Source: CAWFLT01 sp963816795 (GTDB taxonomy: Bacteria; Acidobacteriota; Vicinamibacteria; Vicinamibacterales; SCN-69-37). Taken from it: 64,000 nt of DNA. A program made the position numbers and the translations under genes. Of this stretch, positions 29,561 to 37,538 are shown piece by piece. The notes below the pieces were generated by a model, which ran no database searches, was not told the DNA's origin, and saw only the letters and a program-made list of their open reading frames with translations. The first letter of the stretch is position 1. Every line of letters starts with the position of its first letter. The stretch is from assembly GCA_963816795.1 (NCBI GenBank), contig CAWFLT010000006.1, forward strand, positions 186,001 to 250,000, written 5' to 3'.

Positions 29561-30623
29561 CGCCAACTTCCAGCACGACTTTGCCCACGCTCTCGCCGCG
29601 CTGCAAGTACCGCATGGCGGCGACGGCCTCCGCAAACGCGAAGCGGCGGCCGACATGCGGCGGCGCCGTGACAAGGACATCGAGCGCCCGGAATGCCGAA
29701 GGCAGCAAATCCGTGCGGTCCCACATCCAGATGAGATTGAAACCCATGACGCTGCGGTTCTCGGTCACCAGGCGCAGGGGATCGATTCGGGGGCGTCGAA
29801 GGTAACGTCGCGCCAGGCGGAAGTAATTCGGGCGCGCTCCCGGCGTCATGAAATCCGCGGCGCCGTATATGACATGCCGGCCCTCGGGCTGCAGGCGATC
29901 GTAGGCCGGCTGGAAGAACGGTCCGGCGACCGCATCGAATACCAGATCGAATCCCGGTGCACCCGCCGCCGCCAACACACGATCGATGTCGGCGGCAAAG
30001 GTGGCGCGATCGCGGACGATGATCCGCTCGGGCGCGAGCCCTCGATGGTCGATCAGCCACTGCCGCTTGGACGCGTGGCCCACGACCGCCGTCGTGCGCG
30101 CCCCGACGGCTGAGATGATCGAGAGCGCGTTGAGCCCCACGCCCCCCGCCGCCGATTGGACAAGCACTTCGTCACCGCGCGCGACCTCGCCGAGGCGCAC
30201 GAGTCCGTACCATGCCGTCAGGCCCTGCGCCGGAAACGCTGCCGCCTCCGCGAAGCTCCACCCCGGCCGAACCGGCCAGAGGTAGCCGAGCTTCGCGTTG
30301 ACGGCGGTCGCATAGCCACCAAAGCGTGTGAGGCCGATGACCGAATCGCCGGCGCGAATGCCTGAGACCTCGTCCGCCTCCGAAGCGGCCGGCCCGACTG
30401 CCTCGACGACGCCGGCGAATTCGAGGCCGGGGATGAACGACCCTTTGGGCGTCGCGGAATAGAGGCCGAGGCAGGCGAAGATGTCGGCGAAGTTCAGACC
30501 GATCGCCCTGACGGCGATGCGCGCCTCCCCCGCCGCCGGATCCGGCAGGTCCTCCGACCGGCGGCTCAGCCGGTCGAGCGAACCGGCGCGATCGATGCGC
30601 CAGACGTCCCGCCGAATCGGCAT
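29544..30623 (-). CDS. zinc-independent medium-chain dehydrogenase/quinone oxidoreductase (VAT-1/QOR-like)
   Basis: Intact, about 359 aa from ATG 30623 (MPIRRDVWRI); ATG 30641 is an alternative. GroES-like N-terminus with IGLNFADIFACLGLYSA and FIPGLEFAGVVEAVG. Nucleotide-binding QSAAGGVGLNALSI (AAGGVG type) binds NADPH. The zinc ligands of alcohol dehydrogenases are missing, as in quinone oxidoreductases. VFDAVAGPFFQPAYDRLQPE and GRHVIYGAADF support the MDR family. It follows the XDH-type operon on the same strand only 8 bp after the FAD-subunit stop, so it is probably the last gene of that operon. Substrate unknown. Confidence 0.8.
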   Translation of the reverse strand: MPIRRDVWRIDRAGSLDRLSRRSEDLPDPAAGEARIAVRAIGLNFADIFACLGLYSATPKGSFIPGLEFAGVVEAVGPAASEADEVSGIRAGDSVIGLTRFGGYATAVNAKLGYLWPVRPGWSFAEAAAFPAQGLTAWYGLVRLGEVARGDEVLVQSAAGGVGLNALSIISAVGARTTAVVGHASKRQWLIDHRGLAPERIIVRDRATFAADIDRVLAAAGAPGFDLVFDAVAGPFFQPAYDRLQPEGRHVIYGAADFMTPGARPNYFRLARRYLRRPRIDPLRLVTENRSVMGFNLIWMWDRTDLLPSAFRALDVLVTAPPHVGRRFAFAEAVAAMRYLQRGESVGKVVLEVGVTECP

Positions 30624-30648
30624 CCGGCCGGAGCCTAACACGAGGTGC

Positions 30649-31516
30649 TCAGGGCTCGGAAGCGAAGCACTCCTCGAGCAGTTGCTGCGCGATGCGCAGT
30701 CGATATCGCGCGGTCGATCGCAGGTCGTCGATTGGCTGGATGTCAGAGGCGAGCGCTTCCTGTGCGGCGAGCAACACGGTCCGATCGGGCGCGCGGCCGC
30801 GAAGCGCGTGCTCCGCGTTCAGACACCGCGTGACGATCGGCGCCACGCTGTTGGCGGCGATCCGGACCTCGCGAATGACGTCGCTGCCGGCGTCGCGCTC
30901 GGCGACGACGGCGAGACAGACCTTGGAGATCGCCTGTGCGCGCCGGGTACCGACCTTCCGGTAGGTACTGACGCCACGGCGCCGGCCGGCGCGGAAGATG
31001 AATGCGCGCGATGAGCTCGTCCGGCGCCAGATCCATCTCCTTGTATCCGCGATGAAACTGGTCGTAGACGACTCGCCGCGTCCCGCGTTGGGAGACGAGC
31101 TCGAGCTCCGCGCGATACACGAGCAGCGCCGGCGGCGTGTCGGCGGCCGGCGACGCGTTCGCGATGTTGCCGCCGAGGGTGCCCTTGTTCTGGGTCGCGA
31201 CGCCGCCGGTTTCCGCAGCCGCGCGGCACAGGAGCGGAAACTCCGTCTGGAGGACGGCGCTGCGCATCACCTCGGTGTAGGTCGTGAGCGCGCCGAGCGA
31301 GATCGTATCGCCGCGTTCCTCGATGCCGCGGAGCTCCGACAGCTTCCAGAGACCGAGGTACCGCGCTTCCGGAAGCTTCCCGGCCTCGAGCAGCACCATG
31401 AGGTCCGTGCCGCCCGCGAACGGGCGCCAGGCGTTCGGCGCGCCAGCCAGCAGCGACAGGGCTTCTCGCAAGGTCGCGGGCGCGCGGAGATCGTAGGCGG
31501 GAAGAAAGGCTCTCAT
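30649..31516 (-). CDS. xanthine dehydrogenase family FAD-binding subunit, frameshifted
   Basis: About 288 aa. N-terminal FAD domain: RPFAGGTDLMVLLEAGK, ISLGALTTYTEV, and GGVATQNKGTLGGNIANASP with ADTPPALL. The C-terminal part is in other frames: YRKVGTRRAQAISKV-type strand, then VAPIVTRCLNAEHALRG and the end LRIAQQLLEECFASEP. Frame changes near 30965 and 30850. In molybdenum hydroxylases this subunit passes electrons from the 2Fe-2S centres to FAD. Start ATG 31516 overlaps the stop of the 2Fe-2S subunit gene (ATGA), so stoichiometric translation is expected. Confidence 0.8.
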
Positions 31517-32061
31517 TCGCGGGCCCCAGCCCGGCCCGCGCTACCTTCGCGGACCTCAGCCCGGCCCGCGCTACGACAGCCCGCGTGACGTTCCGCTGCC
31601 CGCGCCACGGCTTCGAAGATCCTCATGTAGCCCGTGCAGCGGCAGAGATTGCCGGCAAGGCCGGTCCGAATGTCGGCGTCCGTCGGGTTGGGATGGCGTT
31701 CGAGGAGATTCACGGCCGCGATCACCATGCCGGGCGTACAGATGCCGCATTGCGCGCCCCCGTGCTCGATGAACGCCTGCTGGACGGTATGCAATTGATG
31801 TTCGTCCAGCGCCACGCCCTCGATGGTCGTGACCGAGCAGCCGTCCGCCTGCAGCACCGGCACCAAGCAACTGTTGGCGAGCTCGCCGTCCACCAGCACC
31901 GAGCACGCGCCGCATTCGCCCTCGCCGCAGCCCTCCTTCGTGCCGGTCAGATGCAGCTCGCGGCGCAGGACGTCGAGCAGCCGCGCCATCGGATGCACGC
32001 GCACGGTGACCTCGCGGCCGTTCACGATCAGCCGGACATCGACGGCCGGGGTATCAGACAT
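31513..32061 (-). CDS. xanthine dehydrogenase family 2Fe-2S subunit
   Basis: Intact, 182 aa from ATG 32061 (MSDTPAVDVR). N-terminal plant-ferredoxin domain with GCGEGECGACSVLVDGE (first cluster: C-x4-C-x2-C ... C) and C-terminal helical domain with QCGICTPGMVIAA and LCRCTGY (second cluster). Both clusters are complete, as in CoxS/XdhC-type small subunits. The C-terminal tail rich in Arg/Ala/Gly (RSAGRAEVREGSAGRAG) is longer than usual and contains a direct repeat in the DNA (cggcccgcgctac). It sits between the large and FAD subunits. Confidence 0.88.
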   Translation of the reverse strand: MSDTPAVDVRLIVNGREVTVRVHPMARLLDVLRRELHLTGTKEGCGEGECGACSVLVDGELANSCLVPVLQADGCSVTTIEGVALDEHQLHTVQQAFIEHGGAQCGICTPGMVIAAVNLLERHPNPTDADIRTGLAGNLCRCTGYMRIFEAVARAAERHAGCRSAGRAEVREGSAGRAGARE

Positions 32062-32074
32062 GGATCTACTCTTC

Positions 32075-34363
32075 TTAAACCGCGTGGGGCCCCACCCCCA
32101 CACTTCGGACGCTCGGGTCGCTCGCTACCCTCGCGCCCTCGCGGTGCCGTTCGACCGCGTCCATCAACACCTCCGGCGTGATCGGAATGCGGGTGACGCT
32201 CACGCCCACCGCGTGCTCGATGGCATTGGCGATCGCCGGCGCGACGCCGTCCATCGGCAGCTCACCGATGCCCTTCGCGCCGAACGGTCCGTGCGCGTAC
32301 GGCCGCTCCTCGAAGAACACGCGAATCGGCGGCAGATCCATCGACGTCGGCATGATGTAGTTCGTCATCTGCGCGTTGGCCATCCGGCCGTCGCGCCAGA
32401 CGACGTCCTCGTAGAGCGCGAAGCCGATCGCCTGCGCGATGCCGCCTTCGATCTGGCCGGCGGCGAGCACGGGATGAATCACGCGGCCGACTTCCTGGAC
32501 CGCGACGAAATCATCGACGCGCGTCTCCCACGTCGTCGTGTCGACGCTGACTTCCGCGACGTAGACCGCCCACGCGTACGCGCCGTACGCGTCGCCTTCG
32601 TACTTCTCGTCGTCCCAGTGGATGCCGGGCGGCGGCTGGTACTGGCTGCTCGCGCGGAGCGGCCCGCGCTGGGCGACATGCTGACGGCACGCCTCGGCAA
32701 ATGCGGCGGCGCTGTACGGCTCGGACAGGAGCTCGGCCTCGACCAGTTTCTGCTTGAGCGAGATCGCCGCTCGTTCCACGAGCCGGCCGACAACCATTGC
32801 GGTGCGCGACGCGACCGTCGGCCCGCTGTTCGGTACGGCGGCCGTGTCAGGCTGCGCGATCTCGACGTCGTCATAGTCGATCCCCAGCGCGTCGGCGACG
32901 ATCTGCCCGAAGATCGTGTTGGTGCCCTGACCGATCTCGGTGCTCGCCGCCAGAATCCGCACCCGGCCCTCGGGCGTCGCCTCGACCTCGACGACCGACG
33001 CGAGGTGATCTTCGCCGGAGCCGGTGAAGCCGGCGCCGTGCATGAACGACGCGAAGCCGATGCCCTTCTTGACGCGGCCGTGCCGGTTGGCCTCAGCGAA
33101 TCGCGCGCGCTTGGCGTGATAGTCCGACAGCTCGAGCGCGCGATCGAGCAGCGCGTCCATCTCGACCGGATCGCGCATGAGCTGACCGACCGCGCTCGTC
33201 TGACCTTCCGTGATGAAATTCCGGCGCCGGAGCTCGTCCGGCGCGAGGCCGATGGCGTTTGCGACGACGTCCATGTGCCGTTCGAGTGCGAAGAGGCTCT
33301 GCGGCGCGCCGAATCCGCGAAACGCACCGTGCGGCGGCGTCGACGTCGCGACCACCCGTCCCTGCACGCGAACGTTCGGACAGAAATACGGTCCCACCGC
33401 GTGGAGCGTGCCGCGCGACAGCACCACCGGCGAAAGCGTGCAGTACGCGCCGCCGTCGAGCACGAAGTCGATGTCGATCGCGATGATTCGTCCGTCCCGA
33501 TCGATGCCGGTCCGGTGACGGGTCCGCGACGGGTGGCGCTTCGTCGTCGCCACCATGTCCTCGGCGCGGTCGTAGACGAGCTTCACCGGCCGGCCGGACT
33601 TCCACGCGAGCAGCGCGGCGTGCGCGGCAATGTGCGACGGGTACTCTTCCTTGCCGCCGAACCCGCCGCCGGTCTCCATCTGGACGACGCGGACGTGATG
33701 ATTCGGGAGGCCGAACAGCGTGGCGAGCGCCTTGTGCACGTAGTACGGACACTGCAACGAGCCCCACACCGTGATGCCGGCGTCCGGGCTCACGCTGGCG
33801 ATGAACCCCTGCGGCTCGATGTAGAGCTGTTCCTGCGCCCCCGTCTCGTACTCGCCGGAGACGACGCGATGGGCATCGCGCAGCGCCGCCTCCACGTCGC
33901 CACGCTGCACGAGATAGGACTTGAAGATGTTGTCGTCGCCCCAGATCACCGTTCGTGCCGCGAGCGCGTCGTCGATCGTGTGAACGGATGGGAGCGGATC
34001 GATCTCAATCGAGACGAAGCGCCGGGCTTTCTCGACGAGCTCCTTGTCCGCGTGGGCCAGCAGGACGACGGGCTCTTCGGCGTGATTCACGATCTCGTCC
34101 GCGAGGCAGGGCTGGTCGTCGAGGATGAGGGCGATGCGATTGGGCGGCGGGACGTCCTTGGCCGTGACGATCGTGAACTCGTCCCAGGGCAGATCGCCCG
34201 TGAACCTGACCTCGCGGATGCGCCCGCGCGGCTTCGGGCTGCGGACCGTGACGCCGTGCAGCATGCCCGGCAGGCTCAGGTCGTCGACGTACCGCGCGGA
34301 TCCCGTGACCTTGGCGCGCCCTTCCTTCCTCGGGACCGCTTCACCGACGAATCGAACGGGCAT
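32075..34363 (-). CDS. xanthine dehydrogenase family molybdopterin-binding subunit
   Basis: Intact 762 aa. Opens VPRKEGRAKVTGSARYVDDL, the normal start of CoxL/XdhA-type chains. Further marks: QMETGGGFGGKEEYPSHIAA, GAFRGFGAPQSLFALE, STEIGQGTNTIFGQI, and near the C-terminus GPFGAKGIGELPMDGVAPA with the catalytic Glu of the G-x-G-E loop. The active-site AYRGAGR of CO dehydrogenase is absent, so it is a hydroxylase of a purine, aldehyde or heteroaromatic type rather than CODH; substrate not decidable. It needs a sulfurated Mo-MCD cofactor. The last residues (VGVGPHAV) are coded by a G/C-rich repeat shared with 41862-41881. Confidence 0.88.
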   Translation of the reverse strand: MPVRFVGEAVPRKEGRAKVTGSARYVDDLSLPGMLHGVTVRSPKPRGRIREVRFTGDLPWDEFTIVTAKDVPPPNRIALILDDQPCLADEIVNHAEEPVVLLAHADKELVEKARRFVSIEIDPLPSVHTIDDALAARTVIWGDDNIFKSYLVQRGDVEAALRDAHRVVSGEYETGAQEQLYIEPQGFIASVSPDAGITVWGSLQCPYYVHKALATLFGLPNHHVRVVQMETGGGFGGKEEYPSHIAAHAALLAWKSGRPVKLVYDRAEDMVATTKRHPSRTRHRTGIDRDGRIIAIDIDFVLDGGAYCTLSPVVLSRGTLHAVGPYFCPNVRVQGRVVATSTPPHGAFRGFGAPQSLFALERHMDVVANAIGLAPDELRRRNFITEGQTSAVGQLMRDPVEMDALLDRALELSDYHAKRARFAEANRHGRVKKGIGFASFMHGAGFTGSGEDHLASVVEVEATPEGRVRILAASTEIGQGTNTIFGQIVADALGIDYDDVEIAQPDTAAVPNSGPTVASRTAMVVGRLVERAAISLKQKLVEAELLSEPYSAAAFAEACRQHVAQRGPLRASSQYQPPPGIHWDDEKYEGDAYGAYAWAVYVAEVSVDTTTWETRVDDFVAVQEVGRVIHPVLAAGQIEGGIAQAIGFALYEDVVWRDGRMANAQMTNYIMPTSMDLPPIRVFFEERPYAHGPFGAKGIGELPMDGVAPAIANAIEHAVGVSVTRIPITPEVLMDAVERHREGARVASDPSVRSVGVGPHAV

Positions 34364-34373
34364 CTGGAAGATG

Positions 34374-34534
34374 TTACGACGGGTACGACGGGTACGACAG
34401 GTACGACGGGTACGGCAGGTACGCGACAGGTACGACGGTACGGCAGGTACGGGCGGGTGCGCAGCACGCGGGTACGGGTACGACGGGTACGAACGCCCAC
34501 TCCGTGCTGTACCCTGGTCGTACCCTCGTACCCG
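34374..34534. repeat. 9-bp tandem repeat block (TACGACGGG units) with inverted tail
   Basis: Intergenic block between the XDH large subunit and the M56 gene. From 34374 there are about eight tandem units of TACGACGGG or one-base variants (TACGACAGG, TACGGCAGG), then TACGGGTACGACGGGTACG near 34483, and finally the reverse complement words GTACCCTGGTCGTACCCTCG near 34510-34534. Direct repeats on the left and inverted copies on the right give the block a palindromic layout like that at 5503-5890. No protein or RNA gene recognised. Confidence 0.7.
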
Positions 34535-37066
34535 CTATCGCCGCACCGCGCGGCGGACCTCCTCGGCGTAGTGTTTCGACAGGCCGTCAGCGGCCGCGAT
34601 GACGGCCTGGCCCACACGGTCGTTCGCGGCCCGATGGCCGGCGACTCGCCGGAGCGCCTCGCTGCGGTTGTGGTCGGACCGGATCACGCGCGTCGCCTCG
34701 ACGATGCGGAGAAGATCGCGCTCGGTGAGCTGCGGAGTCGCCAACAGACGGGCAACGACTTCTCCGCGATAGTGATCGGACTCGATCGCCGGCAGGAGTT
34801 GCAGAATGCTGTCGACTTCGGACGACGACGGCGCGTGATCCCTGATCAGGACGCCGAGGACTTCGGCAGCGTAGTGATCGCTCTCGATGCGGCCGACGGC
34901 TTCGACGAAGGCCTGACTGACTGCGGCCGGCATCGGGCCCGTGGCGACCAGCGCTTTGAGGAACTCCGCGGCGTAGTGGTCGCTCTTGACGTCAGCAGCC
35001 GCGCGCGCCAGCGCCACCTGCTGCTTCTCGTCGAGCTTGCCACCGGTCAGCACCTTCTTGAGCACCTGGACCTTGTAGTGATCGGACTCCATCCGCGGCA
35101 GCGTCTGCAGCAGCATCGTCATCTCGTTCGGAGTCGGTTGGCCGCCGGCGATGAGCACCGAGATGGACTCGGCGCGATAGTGATCGGACTCCATGCCGTC
35201 GATCAGCTTGATCGCTGCCGTCCGCACGGCCGTGTCTTCGAGGCCGTGGCCGGCGATGGCGCGGAGAAGCTCGCTCGCGTAGTGGTCGGACTCGGTCAGC
35301 GACGTCGCCTGGTTCAGGAGCCGTGTCAGCTCCGGGGCGGTGAGCTTGGTCGATTGCGCGAGCTTCGTGTAGTACCGGCCACGCGCGTAGTCGCTCGACA
35401 TCAGCGCGGTTTCCTTCAGCACCGCGTCGGCGCCGCCCTGCCGCAGCAACAGCGGCAGGCGGATGTCGACGCCGATGGCCGTGCGGCGGTCGAGCTCGAT
35501 CAAGAAGGCCGCGAACCAGGCGCGCGCCTCTGCGTCGTAGGACCGCTCGCGTCCGTCCACGCGCCAGGTTCGGGTGAGCGTGCCGCCCTTCTGTTCAATC
35601 TCGAGCTCGCGGCGAACGCCGTTCTCGGTGACGTCGAGCCTGAAAAACCCGCCCGGCGTGATGCTGCCGATGTCGGTGAAGTCGGCGGTGAAGTCGATCT
35701 TTCCTTCCGCCCGCAGATCCACGGTGCAGCCCGGTCCGGCGAGCTTGACCGTCCAGCGGCGTCGGCTGTCGTCCTCGTGGATCGAGCTCGAGCTCTTGTC
35801 GAGGCCGCGGCCGCAGAAGCGGCCGGACGCCTGCGTCTGCGGCGTGACGACCGCAGCGGGCTCGCCAACCGTTCCCCTGGGTTGCTCGCGGCCTGCGGCG
35901 CGGCGAAGATCGCCGAGTGGGCCGGTCACCGTGACGACGGCGGCCGCGGCGGCAAGACTGCCGGCGCCGGCGTGTCCGTCACCAGCGGATCTCGGCGTGA
36001 CGGCCGGCTGGACCGCGGCGAGCACCGTCACGCCCGCCGTGGCGACGATGAGCACGGCGGCAACCGTGCCGGCGGTGACGGCGTTGCGCCGCGCGACGGG
36101 GTCCAGAATCGCGATCACGCGCTCGCGCATCCGCGACGGCCCTGCCATCGCGAGCGCCGCCGTCCGCAGCTCCGCGCCGCCCGCGAGCTGGGCGAGACGG
36201 ATCAAGTTGTCGGCATAGGTTGACGGTCGCACGCCGGCAGTCAGCACGACGTCGTCGCTGGCGCGCTCGCGCAGGGCGGCCGCGCGCCGCGCGCCGTGCC
36301 ACACGAGCGGGATGAACCAGTACAGCCCGCACGCGAGCTGGCTGACGAGCTGACCGAGCGCGTCCCAGCGCGCGACGTGCGCGAGCTCGTGGATCACGAC
36401 GGCGCGCCGGACGTCGAGCGTCCAGCCCGACGCGTCGGCCGGCAGCAGCAGCACCGGCCGCCAGATGCCGGCGACCGCCGGGACGTTGACCGCCTCCGAG
36501 ATCTTCACCCTCACCGTCCGCGAGATGCCCAGCGCCGAGCGCGTCTCGTCGAGCAGCTCGACCCAATCCGGCATCGGCGTCCTCGATGTCGGACGTGCCG
36601 TTCGCCACACGCGACAGCCGGAAATGGCTCGAGGCGATCCGGAGCCAGAGCGCAACCGTGACGAGCATCCAAAGAAGCCACGCTGCGGTTCCCCAAGACA
36701 CGCCGGCGTCGTGCGTCAGCTTCGATTGGCTCGAGTGGTGACGGCGGGATCTGCGCGTCGGCGGTGCTTGGCCAGGGGCCCGAAGGCCGCGACCGCATTC
36801 GAGGCGTCAGGCTGCGACTGCGCTGTCATCACCGCCGGCGCCGGCTCGGCCTGGACCGGCGCGGCCGCCGGTGCGCGCCAGATTTCGACGCGCCAGGCGG
36901 GCGCGATCTCCGACAGCGCGGGCAGGACGAGCAGTCCGCCGAGCGTGGTCGTCCAGATCAGCGCGCGCAGCGAGGCCGAACGGCGGCGCAGCACGACCGT
37001 GGCGAGCCACCCGGCAGCCGCGATCATCGTCGCCCGAATGAGCAGATCGACGGCGGCGGAGGACAT
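34535..37066 (-). CDS. BlaR1/MecR1-type M56 metallopeptidase with C-terminal SDHY repeat domain, frameshifted
   Basis: About 840 aa. N-terminal membrane part in two other frames: LLIRATMIAAAGWLATVVL, LIWTTTLGGLLVLPAL and WGTAAWLLWMLVTVALW. The peptidase zinc site IHELAHVARWD (HExxH, coded about 36377-36391) is followed by LACGLYWFIPLVWHGARRA and SDDVVLTAGVRPSTYADNL. A further TM (AAVLIVATAGVTVLAAVQP) leads to an extracytoplasmic region and then seven or so tandem repeats of about 35-37 residues, each opening E/K-S-D-H-Y (34660-35310). Classic BlaR1 ends in a penicillin-binding sensor; here the repeats replace it. Frame changes near 36720 and 36590. It starts 3 bp after the BlaI-like gene. Confidence 0.8.
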
Positions 37067-37068
37067 CG

Positions 37069-37482
37069 CTATCTCCCTTCCTTGAGCGCGTCGTTGACCA
37101 GCGCGGACAGCTGCGCCAGGTCTTCGCGTGACCACTTGCCGTCCGGCAGCTCGAACAGCGCCGACGCGGCGTCGGCGGGCGAACCGCCGAAGAACGTCCG
37201 GACGACGTGCGCCATGGCCGAGCGGCGGGCTTCGGCCGGCCCGACGACCGGCAGATACAGATAGCGGAGGCCTTCGGCGACGTGCCGGAGATGGCCCTTT
37301 TCCTCGAGCAGGTTCAGCATTCCCCGCACGGCGGAATAGGACGGCGGATCGGGCAGCTCCGCGCGCACGTCGGCGACGCTCGCGCGGCCGAGGCGATAGA
37401 CGATGTCCACGATTTGCCGCTCCCGGCGGCCGAGGTCAGGCGGGAGCGGGGCCTTTCGCCGCTTGGCCGGCTTTGGTGGCAT
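37069..37482 (-). CDS. BlaI/MecI/CopY family transcriptional repressor
   Basis: Intact, 137 aa from ATG 37482 (MPPKPAKRRK). Winged-helix domain: LGRRERQIVDIVYRLGRASV, VRAELPDPPSYSAVRGMLNL and LEEKGHLRHVAEGLRYLYLP; the SYSAVRGML recognition helix is typical. The C-terminal part (FFGGSPADAASALFEL, LAQLSALVNDALKEG) is the dimerisation helix region. Repressors of this family are cleaved when the partner M56 peptidase senses its signal. A perfect 18-bp palindrome lies 10 nt upstream of the start, so it probably represses its own operon. Confidence 0.88.
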   Translation of the reverse strand: MPPKPAKRRKAPLPPDLGRRERQIVDIVYRLGRASVADVRAELPDPPSYSAVRGMLNLLEEKGHLRHVAEGLRYLYLPVVGPAEARRSAMAHVVRTFFGGSPADAASALFELPDGKWSREDLAQLSALVNDALKEGR

Positions 37483-37491
37483 GTGCCAATA

Positions 37492-37509
37492 CACTAGCAC
37501 GTGCTAGTG
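37492..37509. promoter_or_regulatory. 18-bp perfect palindrome, likely BlaI-type operator
   Basis: CACTAGCAC/GTGCTAGTG, a perfect inverted repeat centred between 37500 and 37501 and 10 nt upstream of the repressor ATG. BlaI/MecI operators are short dyads in this position; the ACTA...TAGT ends resemble known operators, while the core differs from the Gram-positive TACA-TGTA. Binding is inferred from context. Confidence 0.65.
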
Positions 37510-37538
37510 GATTAGCAAAGCGGGTCTGCCCAGGCCGC

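Noticed and set aside
32075..34363. Aerobic CO dehydrogenase
   Set aside because: The large subunit lacks the CoxL active-site Cys loop; general XDH-family assignment is safer.
31823..36223. A 1,466-codon open frame on the plus strand
   Set aside because: It lies antisense to the XDH subunits and the M56 gene, all of which have clear domain motifs; the plus-strand translation is Arg/Val/Asp-rich with no family pattern. High GC in third positions makes long antisense frames common.
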